A DNA stretch of 64,000 nucleotides from Dasypus novemcinctus (taxonomy: Eukaryota; Chordata; Mammalia; Cingulata; Dasypodidae): assembly GCF_030445035.2 (NCBI RefSeq), contig NC_080683.1, positions 122,745,225 to 122,809,224 of the forward strand, in the 5' to 3' direction. The translations under genes and the position numbers were made by a program. The notes below the pieces were generated by a model that saw only the letters and a program-made list of their open reading frames with translations, did no database searches and was not told where the DNA came from. Shown piece by piece: positions 31,700 through 44,550 of the stretch (its first letter is position 1; the number at the start of each line of letters is the position of its first letter).

Positions 31700-33865
31700 C
31701 CCTCGCGGCCCATGCCATGCTGGGTGCTAAAGGAGACGCCTCGTATTTGTGTTTCTGGAGTTTTATCTCAATGTAAGTAAATTCACTTAAATTTTGAACT
31801 TACGAAACAGGTAAGCAGCAGATGATTGTTTCTCTCACAGCATGATTCATAGGCCTCTTTGGGAGCAAATCAGCCTCCGGTTTGCTTTTGATTTTTCGGA
31901 AGGAGATGGTGGCGCGAGGCGGGCGCCCGGGCACTGCCTCCAGCAGCCTGAGAAGGGCGGCACTGCGCGGCACAGGCGGGCAGCTGGCCCCGGAGGAGTC
32001 CGCGGCCGGGAGGAGCCGAGCGCCGCGTCGGCCTCTTCTAAGCAGGTTCTGAGCTGCTAGGACATGGGGACGTGAAGCAAATCCTTGAGGTCAAGGGCTG
32101 CCCGCAGGCCCCGCTGCCTCCTTAGTGCACTGCTGAGGTGACTCCAGGGTAAATAACGGGCAAGCACAAGGGAAGGCTGAGGGCAGCTGAGCGGCGCTCC
32201 ATTTCAGGGCTGGGGCAGGCCCGGCACGCCGGGGTTTCGAGTCGTCCTCAATTCCCTGGAAGAACGGAAGCCTCGGGGTGGAAGTGGTCCCACGTAACGC
32301 GAGGTGCGCAGGCCTCCTCACACACAGTGTGCCCGGCCGTGGCCCTCCCAGCGTCTCCAACACGCCTGTGCACCGAGGAGCGCGGGCCACGTTCCAGAGC
32401 AGGCTCTCTTATATGTAACATCTGCCCCAAATTTCTGGAAACCCTAGCTTTTGACTATTAACCGAAAAAGAAACTTTGCAGCCAGTCACTTTGGAAAGCA
32501 GCTCAGCCTCATGCTCGTCCGACCTGGCCGAGTTGTCCCTGGCCCTTTTGCCGGCCACCCTGGACGTTCCAGCGTCTCGGGCCCTCCACCCGCGCCTGCC
32601 CCTTTGACCTCAGGCTGCTACGATCGGGCCTCGTTAGAGGGAGCTTCATCCCAGCCGTGGTGCTGACACCCCCACTCACCCAGCCCCTCAGTCCGTGGGG
32701 GCTCCTTCATCAGGACACCCCATCCCGGGGTTCTCAATCTCATACCCAGAAGCTTCTTCAATGTCCCCTGTATTTTTCTGATTTGTGTTCAGAGATGTGC
32801 AGGCCTCCTTGTGCTGCCCCTCATGGTTTCCGTTCAGTTAACTCTACACTAACCCCCCCCAGGTGAACCCCCTCCTGCCTACCCCCTCATCCCGCAGGTG
32901 CAGGACCTTCTCCTCCCTCGGCCTCGTTTTCCACGGCTCGTTGTTTCCCTCCATTGCCTTTATTTTTCACCCCTCATTTCCTTCTTTTCCCCTTTAAGTT
33001 GGTCGAGTAAATGCTCCAGAGGCACCTGGCTAGTGCTCACACACTGTCTGTCACGACAGTGCGCTCTGGGATGGAGGGCGGTTAGTTAATGGGGAGCCCG
33101 TGAGCGAGCGGGCCTCTGCAGGCGGGGTCCTATGGCTCTACAGCCTGCAGGAGGCACGTGCGCCATTGGTGGGCTGGCTTTTTCCAATGAGTCACAAATA
33201 GCACGACTTCTCTTATTATTTCAGCAAAAAAACGTCCTGGAGCAAGATGGTGAACTGCTTGTTTAAGTAGGCGCTGGCCCCACATGGTGACGCGCGGGTA
33301 TGAACATCTCCATCTAGGCAAAGAGGGACCCCACGAGCTCTCTGAATGCCTCATGGTGATGCCACATGGCAGCTGAGGCTTGTCATTGCTCCTGCGAACA
33401 CACCCACCATCCACCATGCCGGGGACCGAGCCGTGTACAAGCCGGGAGGCCAGAGCATCCGCCGGGCCCAGTGCCGCAGCCTGGCGCCGCCAGCGGGCGC
33501 TCCTTCTGTCCGGCTCGTGTCACCTATGACAGCACCTGGTGCTAGCTCCGCACTTTTACTCTGGGAGCTTTTTCAGGAAAAGCCCGTCATCTGTCGCTCC
33601 TGTGGCCTGGGTGGGAGTGCTGCTGCTGCGTCAAGGGTGGGGTTCCGTCTAGAAGGCAGGTCCCTCCGTGTGCGTGACGCTCCAGGCTGAGAGGCGTTTC
33701 TTCCCTTCAGGACACAATTAATACTGGCAGGGCATTGCATTCAATTTCCACATTGCACACAACCCGTGGATTATTCTCTTGTTCCACCAAGTAAATGCAG
33801 TTTTGTGCATTTTGCTAGAAGAAAACAACAGACCAGCAGGTTACAGGTTCATTTGGCAAATTAGT
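31700..33865. other. Spacer, no gene seen
   Basis: Moderate to high GC (31890-32040 rich in CG). No exon with family resemblance; no repeat named with confidence. Confidence 0.4.
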
Positions 33866-33975
33866 GTTTATTTAGTGCATGCGAAGTGTGAGGCATCGTG
33901 CAGCCCTGTCCTGTGCGTGGCGAGGACACGGGGGGAGTCATCCTCACCAACGGTCAGGCCGGGGAACGGCAGGGG
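33866..33975 (+). mobile_element. Possible L2-type 3' fragment
   Basis: TTTATTTAGTGCATGCGAAG and GTGTGAGGCATCGTGCAGCC resemble the L2/MIR phrase for TTTATTGAGCACCTACTGTG, then CCAGGCACTGTGC, in worn form. Confidence 0.3.
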
Positions 33976-35289
33976 AACCCAGGCCAGTGCTGTACGTGCC
34001 GGGGGAAGGACATGCAGCACAAACCCACCTTCTCAAAACGTTGGTGTTCCCAAGAATCTGAGTTGGATTTCTTAGTCTCCCTAAATGTGTTCATACTGAT
34101 GTAAACAAACCGGCCTATCCCTCTGCCTCCTGCCTTCATTTTCACAGTGAGGACGTACCCCTCCCCAATTCCACATTTCAAAGCTGGTCCCAGGACATTG
34201 CAAAGGACCCTAACACCCCTCAGGGGTCCTCAATATGCTAAAAAGCACTCCCTTTCCCAAGAAGCAAAAGTGGCCTGTTGTGTCGTCCACACTGAGGGCA
34301 GGACCAGAGGGCACAGCGGGATTTCTTCTCTGGGGAGACGTTCTGGCAGGCAGTGAGTCTGGATGTGGCCTCTGCTGTTTCGCTTCTAGGGCCAACAGCA
34401 GCCAACAGCTTCTCCAAAACGTGTACCATGAAATTGGCCTGAGAGAAGCAGCAGCAGCAGCAGTCACTACCGGCAAAACTAGTCCAGGGCTCATTCATTT
34501 AGGGCAGTTGATATAAACCTGACCTTTCTCCCAGCTTAGAACCTGCATCGGTCAACTGTTCAAGGGAACCCTTTTCTGGACCGTCTTGAGGACATGACTG
34601 TGACTTTGGAAAAGCCATTTGTACAGGGTGCCATCTTCACTTACAGCTGCTGTGGCCAGAGGCAGGTCAGGGGACCCGCCAGGGTGCTGCGATGGCGGGA
34701 GGAGCACTAAGGCTTATACACTGCACGGCTGAGCTACGGCAGGGGACGGAGAGAGAGGAATACAGAGCGTACAATAAGGCCAGGCAGGGATTCGAAAGTC
34801 TAGGTATTGCTTTGATCGTCATACCTAGGGCTTTTTCAGAGAATTTGCTGCCATTAGCCATTCTGCACAGCATTCCTATCATGTGGTATCGGCAGCTGCA
34901 TTTGGTCGGTGTTGGTGAAGAAGTCTAAAAAAGGAGTTAAAAGACCTCCCAGATGTGGAAAGGAGTTGGAAGCAGAGCTGGTTTCCCAGTCTTGCCTGGA
35001 CAGCACATGATGAAGCAGCACGGCTTTGGGGAAAGACAAACCTGCGTTCAGCTCCCGGTGCCGCCCGCGCCACTCATCTGTGCCACAGGGGTCTGTGCTG
35101 GATCACGGCGGTGGGCCAGCTCCTCCCCTCGCCTCCAGCCAGGCCTTCTGCCATGGTTCTTCACATCGCTCCCCACCCGGGGGCTTAGCCATGTGACCTG
35201 CTCTGAACTGACGGACACTGCAGCATGCTGCCGGCAGTAGTTTGATACTGATTTGCACTTAGGCTGGCTCAGGGCTTGCAACTAGACCC
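33976..35289. other. Spacer, no gene seen
   Basis: No recognised exon. A CAG/GCA run (about 34448-34464) is a short trinucleotide repeat. Some stretches may be worn MIR. Confidence 0.4.
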
Positions 35290-35545
35290 TGCAGCTCCGC
35301 TCTCTTCTAGAGAATGTGCCCAAGCCAGCCTGCTGGAGGACTAGAGACATGGAGGGGACTGGGTTTCCCCATCTGTCCCAACCCAGGCCAAGCTAGATCG
35401 GCCTCCAGGAAACCGGGTCCCACAAGTCCTCAGCCAGCCCAGGCAAGACTGGCAGCACCGTCTAAACCACCACCCAGAAATGCGAGTGATGAATAGTTAC
35501 TGTGGTGTGCCACTGTGCAGCATCACTGTGGCAATAGCTAACTAA
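35290..35545 (+). mobile_element. LTR fossil, MaLR (MLT1-like), partial
   Basis: GAGACATGGAGGGGACTGGG and the end GCAGCATCACTGTGGCAATA, then GCTAACTAACACA, resemble the 3' half of an ancient MLT1-type LTR. Solo and broken, very old (before placental radiation by family age). Named from memory. Confidence 0.45.
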
Positions 35546-35559
35546 CACATGATGGTGCT

Positions 35560-35645
35560 ATCTGTCATATATGTATCCATTTAAATGAGAAAATGTATAT
35601 AAGTCACTTAGCACAGTACCTGGTGATAACAACAAAACAATGATA
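35560..35645 (+). mobile_element. MIR fragment
   Basis: AAATGAGAAAATGTATATAA, then GTCACTTAGCACAGTACCTG, fits the 3' half of MIR well. Confidence 0.65.
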
Positions 35646-36567
35646 CCATGTTCTGTTGCTTTTGGAAAATAACACAATACATAAAAGTATTGGAAATTCC
35701 TTTGTGGATCCTACACAAGACCTATCTCATTGAATATTTGTGCAAAATCATGCAATTTTACTTCCAGTTTTTGTAAAGAACCAAGATGATGGTCCAATTG
35801 TACTTATCAAGCCTATCAGTATGCTGGGATGCTTGAACACAAACAAGACAGCCCTTCAAAAAGGCTCACCTGCTGAGGGATGACAAGTCCAGTCTTGAGA
35901 GCGCCTGTGCACTGTGGGGGGCCGGGAGGACACAACAAGCGCCCTCTAGGTCCCTGTCCTATGTGGGCAACCTTCTCGAAACAATTTAACACGATGGCTA
36001 AGAAAGTGAGCTCGAGAGTGTCAGTTCCCATCTGCCTCGCAGCGCTGTGGTCTCAGGCAAGTGGCTCCAGCTCTGCCTCTCAGCCGGGGGCCAACGCCAA
36101 CCTCCTGGGGTCACTGCAGGGACCACATGACCAGAGCTGCAAGGCCCGGAGAGGTGGCTGCTGTGGCAAGCCGCACAGGCCTTGGCTCTTGGCTGTTGGC
36201 ACAGATGGGTCCGCGCCTGCCCACGGCATCTCTGATGAGGCTGCTCTCTGCAGATGGAGACCACCACCAGCTGGTGGGCCTTGGTTCGAGGCAGGCTGCT
36301 GGGACTGCACTACCTGCAGCTGACCTACGTAGGGCGCGGCATTGAACCTCGGTGCACACAGCCGGGCAGAGCAGCCATGCCCACGAGGGAGAAGGTGGGA
36401 GCGGACCAGGCCTGGCGGCCGTCCCAGCCGCCTGGCAGCCACCCTCCCTGCCCCTCGGGAGATTGTACCTGCACGGCAGCCCTGCCATCAGCACGGACAC
36501 CAACCCGCGGCCCTCCCCTCACCCGCCGCGGCTTCCTCCCCACGCAGGTCCCTGCCTAGACACCAGC
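35646..36567. other. Spacer, no gene seen
   Basis: No recognised exon; 35980-36120 may hold a worn MIR. Confidence 0.35.
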
Positions 36568-37023
36568 TGTGATGGCTAGGCTAATGTGTCAACTCGGCCA
36601 GGTAGCTGTGACCCGCTGTTTGGTGCAGCAGGCACTGGGCTAACTGTAAGACAAGGGCATTTATGGACTTTAGTCACCTTCGACTTTACTACAGTGGTAA
36701 ATCATAGACAGCTGGTTATAATTACATCAGTCAGGGAGAGTGCCATCAGCAATGAGTGACGCTTTATCCAATCAGTTGAATGCCTTCAAAGGGGAAGTGA
36801 TTCCAGGATTGAGAGAGAATTTCTCAGCTCATTTTTGGACAGCCAGCATCTCCCAGAACTCGTCCAGGACCTTCACTGGACTTTCGTCGGGGCCCCTGGG
36901 TGCAGCTGCCTGTGCATCCCCACGACTCGTGCATCCCCACGGCTGTGTGAGAGACTCTGATAAAACCTCTTCCTCTCGACAGGTGTCCTGCTGCTTCTGC
37001 TTCCCTAGAGAGCCCTAATACGC
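36568..37023 (+). mobile_element. LTR fossil, ERVL type (MLT2-like), solo
   Basis: It opens TGTGATGGCTAGGCTAATGT, then GTCAACTCGGCCAGG, contains ATCCAATCAGTTGAATGCCT and closes CTTCCCTAGAGAGCCCTAAT, all signature parts of the ERVL LTR group. It has no internal region, so it is a solo LTR. It is old and worn. Confidence 0.6.
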
Positions 37024-37544
37024 CAGCACTCCTCCTCTGCCGGCCCTCTCTCCCTCTAGTCCAGCGCCACTGGCCTCCAGTGCTGCAGCCTGCCAGGAGG
37101 GCAGCAGCCGCCCTCGGGAAAGGGCCAGCAGAGAATCCACACCCACCTCCCAAGCTGGGTTAGCCCAGCCCTCTGGCTCTCATTTCCCTCTTTTCAAAAT
37201 TCACCAAGGGCCAGCTGAACACCTGACACTATCGCAGCACCAGCGCCGTCCCCACAAAAGGCAGACGCACAGATTCCCCGGCAATCAGCTCAGCACCGAT
37301 TTCCTTATGCTAGCATTTCCCAAGCAAAAGGCGTTTCCCAGGACCCACACGGCACGCTCAGACCCTCTCAGCTCCTGCCAGCCAGACGGGCATCAAGAGT
37401 CAGGGCTCTCCAGGTGAACAGGGAAGGTGGTGCAGGATGACAAGCCGGGACAACAGCCTCTCCCTCAGATTCCAGGATGCCTGTCAGGCTGTGCCAGCTG
37501 CTGGAATGTGGGTCTGGAGGACCCAAACCCCCAGGGAGAGGGAG
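37024..37544. other. Spacer, no gene seen
   Basis: No recognised exon or repeat. Confidence 0.35.
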
Positions 37545-37685
37545 CCTGCGGCAGGCACCTGCATCAAGCACCTGCACAGAGCACTGCCGGGTCAAGGCAC
37601 CTGTGGCGAGGCACCTGCACCAAGCACCTGTGGCGAGGCACCTGCACGGAGCACCTGCCGTGTGGCACCTGCAGCAGGCATGTAC
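37545..37685. repeat. GCACCTG tandem cluster
   Basis: At least eight CACCTG hexamers in about 120 bases, in imperfect units such as GGCACCTGCACCAAGCACCT and GGCACCTGTGGCGAG. It is a small minisatellite whose unit contains an E2-box (the Snail/ZEB-type E-box). Confidence 0.85.
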
Positions 37686-38159
37686 TGTGCTGCCGTGTGC
37701 GCTGGCCTTCCTTCATCCACGGGACTGGGCTTGGGTGCACATGAAAATGGCACTTTTAAAGGCAGTGGAAGGATGTTCTATAGCGCCCATTGCCAACCTC
37801 AGCTGTTGCCAAGAGTAATCGCCGGTGAAGAGATAAAGCCACTGGGATTTAACTTAAATGTTAACAGAACAATAAAGCTATGGCCTCCCTAATGACAGTT
37901 TATAATCTAAACAGTGTCTTGGTCCGTGAAAATGCACATGGTTCTTTTCTTCTTTTGTTCCTCATTTAATGGCTGATTGTTCCATGGAGGTCAGCAGACC
38001 TCATTTGGCTTCTGGGGAGATCGGCCTGCCACCCCGACACCTTCACCCGCTGCCTTGGTGCCTCGAGAGCATATGATTAAAACACGAATCCAGCTTCCGG
38101 ACTCACCTGGCAAGCAAGTTAGGTAAGTGTCCTGCGGCCCTTTTCTTGCTGCCAAATAG

Positions 38160-39260
38160 GCAAACACACCCCCTCTTACCTGTCGTGCCCACCCAGGATG
38201 CACCGGCCATTTGTCCCAACTCCTGGAACCTGCTCAGGGGACGTGGCAGAGACGCGTGCTAAGGGAGAGCGCTGGGCCGTGCCCCGGCACCTTGCCTGCC
38301 CAGTGTCCCCCCGCGACGGCCATGGCAAAAGCCGCGGCCCGGCTCTGCCAGTGGCCCCTGAGCGAACGCGCCTGCGGGCTGCTGGCCCCCGGGAGCCTGC
38401 GCTGACCGCCAGGCCCGCAGCTGGCGTCTGGGGAAGGCCTCGTGCCCGGCACTGCCAGGGCCTTGTGCAGGAGAACTGTGCGGCGCTGAGGCTGCAGAGG
38501 GCGTCCCCTCGGGCCGGAGGGGGCCGGGGGGTCCACATAGGCCGTGGGACTCGAGGGGAAGGAGGCGCAGGCCGGAGCTGCCGGAGGGCGCGTGGAGCTT
38601 GCTTAGGAGAGCCGAGGGGCGAGCGCCCCAGCTGAGCCCGGGCCAGACCCCCGCGGGGCCGGCGCTGGAGGCGGGGGCGCGAGGGCCAGTGGGGGCTTCA
38701 CCGTCCCTGCAGCCCTTCCGCGCAGGCCCCTGCTGACGCCCACAGCAAGGTCGCCCCTCCTTAGCGGCGAGGCCTCCGTGGCGACGGCCCGCCAGGCTGG
38801 ACTGGGAGCCGGGCGACCCGCACGCCACGGCCTCTCTGGGCCGTTACTTTAAAGCCCCTGGGCTGTGTCCGAGGCGCGGGGACAGGACCCTGCTCTGCAC
38901 CTCCCTCGACGGGGGCGGCGCGTGCTCGCTGAGTGTCCTCAGGGCCCTGGGGCACGGCAGGGGGAGGGTCTCCGCCGCGGTGGGGACGGGCAGGACGAGG
39001 CGCCCCCCACTGCCTGGGAAGCAGCGGGCTCGGGGCCCGGCGGCTCAGGGCTCTGCGTCGGCTGGAACGCAGTGACCGCCACTGAGTTTACTGCCCCGGG
39101 GCGGGGCCCTCGCCCGTGGCCCTGGGCAGCTCCTCTCCCTGGCCCCGCTGACCCCAGCTGGGAGGTGGGCTGCGAGGAAGGGGCGGGATGTCGCCCAGCT
39201 GGCGGCTGCAGGCACCCGGTCCCCGGGGCTCCCCGCACTCGCACTCCGGGGCCCTGACCA
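38160..39260. promoter_or_regulatory. CpG-rich block without a recognised gene
   Basis: CG dinucleotides are dense around 38240-38700 and 38860-39120. Overlapping open frames on both strands show no known domain. It could be an unassigned CpG island or high-GC isochore DNA. Confidence 0.3.
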
Positions 39261-39349
39261 CGGCTTGTGCCGTCAGAGCCTCGGGAACCCCCGGCCACGG
39301 CCTACTGGGCGGGCCATGGCCTGCTCTACCCAGCCAGCACCACCAGCAC

Positions 39350-39735
39350 CAGGCTGTGGGGGCATGGGGGCTGCGGGGGCACGGGAGCTGCGGGGCACGG
39401 GGGGCCGCAGAAGCACGGGGGGCTGCAAGGGCATGGGGGACTACGGGACAACAGGGGCTGCGGGCGCACAGGGGCCACGGGGACCACGGGGGCCATGGGG
39501 ACACGGGGGCTGCAGGGACACGGGGGGCTGCAGGCACATGGGGGCCACAGGGACCACAGGGGGCCGTGGGGGACCGCAGGGGCTGTGGGGGCCACGGGAA
39601 CTGTGGGGGGCCGTGGGGGCACGGGGGCTGTGGGGATACAGGGGCTACAGGGCTGCAGGGGCATGGGGGGCCACGGGGGCACGGGGCGCTGCGGGGGCTG
39701 GGGGGGCCGATGGTGCTGTGAGGGCACGGGGGCAC
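39350..39735. repeat. Degenerate G-rich minisatellite
   Basis: Imperfect 9-12 base units on the theme GGGGGCACGGGGGCTGCGGG and GGGGCCACGGGGACCACGG. Runs of four to six G recur on the plus strand. The Gly-rich (plus) and Pro-rich (minus) frames are translations of the repeat. Confidence 0.92.
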
Positions 39736-42182
39736 AGGACCCTCCCGCCCAGGGCACTCGCGGGACCCTGCACAGCTCCTGGTGCTGGCTCTCAGCCATC
39801 CCTTCTCCAAAACAAGAAGGCTCGGGCGTGCAGGGCAGGCGTGCGTTTCCTAAGGGACCCTCAGCAGGCTGCCAAGGGAGGCAGAGCGCGGGAGCTGCTG
39901 CCACCGGCCCTCGCCACCCAGCTCTGGGCGTCAGGCCGCTGCCCCCACGCTGCTAGCATGGAGGGCGCCAGCTCGCTGGCAGGTGCGCAGCCCAGAGCAG
40001 CCCCGGGGCTGGCCGGCCACGATGCCAAGCCTGCCCCGCATGTCCTACGCTCCCTGGGGCTGTTTGCCGGACCCCCGATCCTCCTCCAGTGGGTGACGCC
40101 GGCGGGGCCCGGGAGCTGGGGGAACACATTTTGTGTGCGTGGAGCCGACGCGTGTCCCTAAAGCCAGCAAGCCTGTGCTTGGGCCATGCAGTCCCCGTCC
40201 CCGGAGCGGCCACTGGCGCCCGGCCCTGCTGGCTGAGCGTCTGCACACAGCGCCTCCCCAGCAACACCCAAGCAGGCACCCACCTCCCTGCCAGGCACTG
40301 GCGCTGTTCCGGAAGGTCCCAAGCCCGGTCACGCCGAGCACAGTGGACAAGGGTGCAGCACGAGGGAAACGGACCCTGCTGTGGGGGTCTGTGCTAACTC
40401 GGCTTATTCTGCCTGGTGCCATCGCTCCGCTGCAAGCTTGTGGCCCTGTGTCCTTGGGGTGACAGGGAGATGACAACAGCCTGACCTCTCTGGGCTGTGG
40501 ACAGACCAAGGTGTTAGCCCAGGGACAGCGCGGCGGGCGCCACGTGCCGTGGGACGCCAGCTTCTCTCCCCTCTGAAGGGCAGGCCCTGTCCTCAGGGCT
40601 GCACTGCCGGGCCTGTCCCCGGGCCGCCCACCCCGTGCGCCCACTCCAGGAACCACAAAGAGCTCACAGGCCAAGTGCAGATGGAGGCTCTCCTCTGTGA
40701 GGAGTGGCCGTGGGACGAGCCCCGGGCCAGGCGCCCCTCCGCTCTGCCCAGCCCTGACCCCACTTGGACACCTGCCTCAGCTCGGCCCCTGCATGGCCTC
40801 AGCTCAGCTCAGCTGGACCTCCTCCCCAAGGCTTCCCGGCCTCGCGGTTTAGAATCTAGACACACAGCATCTGCCCATCACACGGAGGAAAGCTGTGTCC
40901 CGAGCTCAGCGCTGGTGCCAGCCTGAAATAATAAACACCAGACCTGCTGCTGAGAACCCGCACGGCGATGGGGTGGGAGGCGGCGGTGGTTTCACTTTAA
41001 GTCCTGGCTTCCAAAAGGGCCCAAGAGAGTTCCGGCTTTATAGTGGCCGTTCTTGAGGATGAATGCGTGGTAACGTTTTTAATATCATGATCGATCATGA
41101 ATAAAATGGGTCATCTCATCACATCCCTGAACCCAAATAAGATGATAAATTATCTTTCCTCTTTGCCAGGCTCTTAAAATGTATATAAGGAAATAAAATA
41201 TTCTAAGCCAAAATACACACCTTGGTGCTCGCGTCTCCTTCCGTGTTTATGAACCACCTGCCACGCTTCACCTGTGCAAAGGAGCCATGTCATCAGTCCT
41301 GACGCCAGCGCACAACGAATACCTGCATCACCCGCGCCACAGGTGACATGGGCGCCAGGGCAGCCCACGTCACCCAGGAGGGCTCTGCCGTGGGGTCCGT
41401 GGACAACACGGAAGCAAGCGGGCATGGCTGGGCGCCAAAAGAACTTGGTTTCTGGACACTGAAATTTGAATTTCATGTAATGTCCACGGGACTCTAAAAA
41501 TATCAGGGTTTTCCCAACTGCTGAAAATGTACAAGCCACTTTTAGCTCATGGGGGCACAGAGAGAGGTGGCACCGGTGTGTGGTGCCCAGGTCGCCAGTT
41601 CAAGTCCACGCCCGTCCACACAGCAAAGCCTGGGCGTCACGGAGAAGGCGTTCAGCCAGCGCCCACCCAGCACCCAGCTGAGGGTCAGCCTCGCAGGCTG
41701 GTTCTGAACTGCTTCACTGGAGAAACCGCGATCCGGGGGACGTCAACTTCCACCGGAACTGGTGAGAGTCTCCCTTACAACCCCCGCGTCACCCCATCGC
41801 CCCCAAAACGGCGGCAGCGGGCCTCAGCCAGGGGCAGTTCCCTGCCGCCAGCTCCCTCGCCCGGGCAGGGAGACCCACTGTGGCTTCATCGTGGACTTTT
41901 AACAGGAACCTCATTTTGAAAGTACCAGCGTTTGAAACGTATTTTAAGTCTCTTGTCTCCATGGAGACCCACGAGAACTCCTACCTAATCGCCAGATGAC
42001 CGCCTTCCGGGAGCTGAAGACCACGGGCTCTCCACCGCCTGCAGAGCCAGAGCGCCGGCTTCGCCCAAGGCCCCGCCTGGAAGAGGGAATTAGGTTTACA
42101 CGGGCAGGGGCCTTGCTGAGATGAGGAGGAGCAGGACTTACTTATAAGGACTCCTTTTAATTTTACTAAAACATCTCAAATT
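39736..42182. other. Spacer, no gene seen
   Basis: GC-rich to 40930, then AT-richer. No recognised exon. In human, the interval between AIG1 and ADAT2 is also without known coding genes, which agrees. Confidence 0.4.
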
Positions 42183-42285
42183 TTTTTTCCCTTTTTCGAG
42201 GTACCGGGGCCGGGGACTGAACCCAGGACCTTGTATGTGGGAAACCAGCGCTCAATCACTGGGCCACATTGGCTCCCCTGAGTTG
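42183..42285 (-). mobile_element. Short tRNA-headed SINE
   Basis: The minus strand reads GGGGAGCCAATGTGGCCCAG, GATTGAGCGCTGGTTTCCCA, CAAGGTCCTGGGTTCAGTCC, then an A-rich tail. Typical short form. Confidence 0.8.
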
Positions 42286-42289
42286 TTTC

Positions 42290-42410
42290 TTTTGTTTGTT
42301 TTGCTTGTTGTTTGTTTTCATGTTGTTTTTGGAGGCACTGAGGGCTGAACCCGAGACCTCCAAGAGGGAAGCAGGTGCTCAACCGCTTGAGCTGCACCTG
42401 CTCCCTAAAA
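42290..42410 (-). mobile_element. Short tRNA-headed SINE
   Basis: The minus strand reads GGGAGCAGGTGCAGCTCAAG, GGTTGAGCACCTGCTTCCCT, CTCGGGTTCAGCCCTCAGTG, with a CAAAAACAACATG-type tail. It lies in tandem with the previous copy, same orientation. Confidence 0.8.
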
Positions 42411-42599
42411 CACCTCAATTTAAAATATTCTAATTAGCAAAAGAATTTTGTAGATTGAGGCAGATGTAATGAAAGAGGAAGAACAAAATCAAATAATTTG
42501 ACAGCTGTTTTAAATTTTGTATTATTAATTTTCCATTAGTGCCAAATTTCTCTATTAGTGCCAAATAAATTTTCTTCAAAAATTGTTAATAGTTCCTCT

Positions 42600-42770
42600 C
42601 CTCACAGACTGTTTATTAATTAGTTGCCAGGCACAGTGATAAAATCAGTAATTATACAAGACATGGTAACCAAAACGTGAGTAAGTTTAACATCACTAGT
42701 GAGGGACAGAGGGACGCCATGGTCTCCAGAGCAGGACAGGGGCACGTCACGGCCTCCGGAGCGGGCACCC
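42600..42770 (+). mobile_element. Possible L2 3' fragment
   Basis: TTGCCAGGCACAGTGATAAA and CATCACTAGTGAGGGACAGA follow the L2 3' end pattern (CCAGGCACTGTGC, then AGTCTAGTGGGGGAGACAGA). Confidence 0.4.
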
Positions 42771-43289
42771 AGAGAAGAATTTGACATCCCCAAAACATAC
42801 AACCTGAACCCAATTGTAAGAAAAAGTCAAGCACGTCCAAAATGGGGACATTTTATTAAAAAAAGAAGTGGGGGTGTGAGGATGGGGAAGGGCGGCGTTA
42901 TTCTAAAAAGTCAGTGTCATAAGAGACGGTTTGTGGCAATGTTCCTAAGAGCCGAAGCACAGGCCAAGGAAAGGCAGCGCCTGCCCGACTGGCCAGCAGG
43001 GAGGGGTGCTCTCAAGCACGTTTGGGGGCAACCGACCAGGGAGGAACCGAGGCCAGGTTCAAGCACGGGCTCACGCTAAAGCCACCCTGACAGCTGTCCC
43101 GTGGGGAGCGCGGCCACGTCCCTGTCCCAGGGACTTTTCCTGAGGCATTTGGGGTAAAGGGCCTTGATTTAGGCTGTTCAGAACTGACTATAGAGTGGTC
43201 AGAAAAATTTATAGTGAGCGAGGAAGAGGGAGGGGGGGGAGCAGAGATGACGGAGCGAGAGCCGTGAGGGCAAACACGCAGGCACATCA

Positions 43290-43385
43290 AGAGCGTAGAG
43301 GGTACATGGGTGCTCCTGCAAACTATTTTGCATCTTTTCTGTAAGTTTGAAATCATTTCCAAATAAAACGTTTAAAGAAAAAATG
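43290..43385 (+). mobile_element. Old L1 3' terminus
   Basis: TTTTCTGTAAGTTTGAAATC, then ATTTCCAAATAAAACGTTTA and a terminal A run, is a familiar ancient L1 3' end. Confidence 0.65.
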
Positions 43386-44550
43386 AGCATTTCTAGCCTA
43401 CACTGGAGTTGTGGGTACCCATTTTCTCTCCATAACATTCCAAACAGCCCAGGAGGAGAGGCATGGGCCCCGTAGAAGCACGCGTGGAGATGCCGTCCCG
43501 GCCCGTGTCACCGCCGGCCTCGGCACAGCCCGCACCAGGACCCTCCAGCACTGGGCGTGCTCGGCCCTGCGCTCCTGAGCAGGCTCCCGCAGCCACGGCA
43601 CGCACCTGCAGGCTGGGCGGGAGGGCGGGAGGGCCACCCCCAGCGCGTGGACAGGGCCGGGCGGAGGCGGCAGAGCTCGGGAAGCCTGGTCGCCCCGCCC
43701 CGTGTGGCCCCTCACTGCCGCCTCCAGAGGTGCCCCCGTTCAGATGCGCCCTCGCCCACCGTGGCTGGTGAGGCCCACCTAGAAGTGAGGAGGTCTGCAC
43801 CCAGCCAGCCAGGGCCACGAACCTGGGAAGTCTTTCCTGTGCTCCACGTAGTTTTGCTCTTTTCCTGTTTTTTTAGCAGTGACTCTCTCTGGGCTAAAAC
43901 ACCTGTGTACTACTTTTGGCTTTGCCTTTTTATCCTACATATTCTGTTAGCCCGTCTCCCCTAAATTTCTATCAATACTTTCATTTACTATGTGCTTCCC
44001 AAGAACTGTGTGGGGGGATCAGCCAGAGCTGCCGGTGGCCCTCTGAAGAGCACATGTCCCAGCTGATGGTCCACGAACGATCCCAAGGAAAGGGCACGGA
44101 GGCATGAATCAAGGACGCTGCCGTGCAGAAAAGCAGGAGCTAGAAGTGAATTATGATTCCCTGAAGAAGGAATAAGCTAGTAAGACGCTCTAAGGTTTAC
44201 CAAGAAGCTAATCTGTAGAGAGGGTGGCACTAAAAGAAGGTGCATGGAATGTTACTGGACATCCAAAACCAGGCAGCTTCTGCGTAAAACTGCTCAGACG
44301 GCGTTCAGACATGCACCAAAGCGAGCAATACAAACCCTCCAAGGTATGTCAGTGTGTGACGAGCTGCCGCTCCTGGCCATACAGAAGCACTCACCACAAT
44401 CACATCCCAGCCCAGGGGTCATCAGAAACAGAGAGTCAGGGACGCCGCTCAAGGGGCAGAACCGAGCAGAACCGACAGAGGTTTTGTGGAGAGGAAGCGC
44501 GCCAGGAGACGTACCAGGCGAGCAGCCCAGCCGGGGAGGGGCGGCGGGTC
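43386..44550. other. Spacer, GC-rich at the left, no gene seen
   Basis: 43450-43760 is CG-rich with overlapping open frames. The remainder is mixed. No recognised exon. Confidence 0.4.

Noticed and set aside
39265-40161. Collagen-like Gly-rich protein
   Set aside because: Gly comes from G-run repeats; there is no regular Gly-X-Y pattern and no start or splice context.
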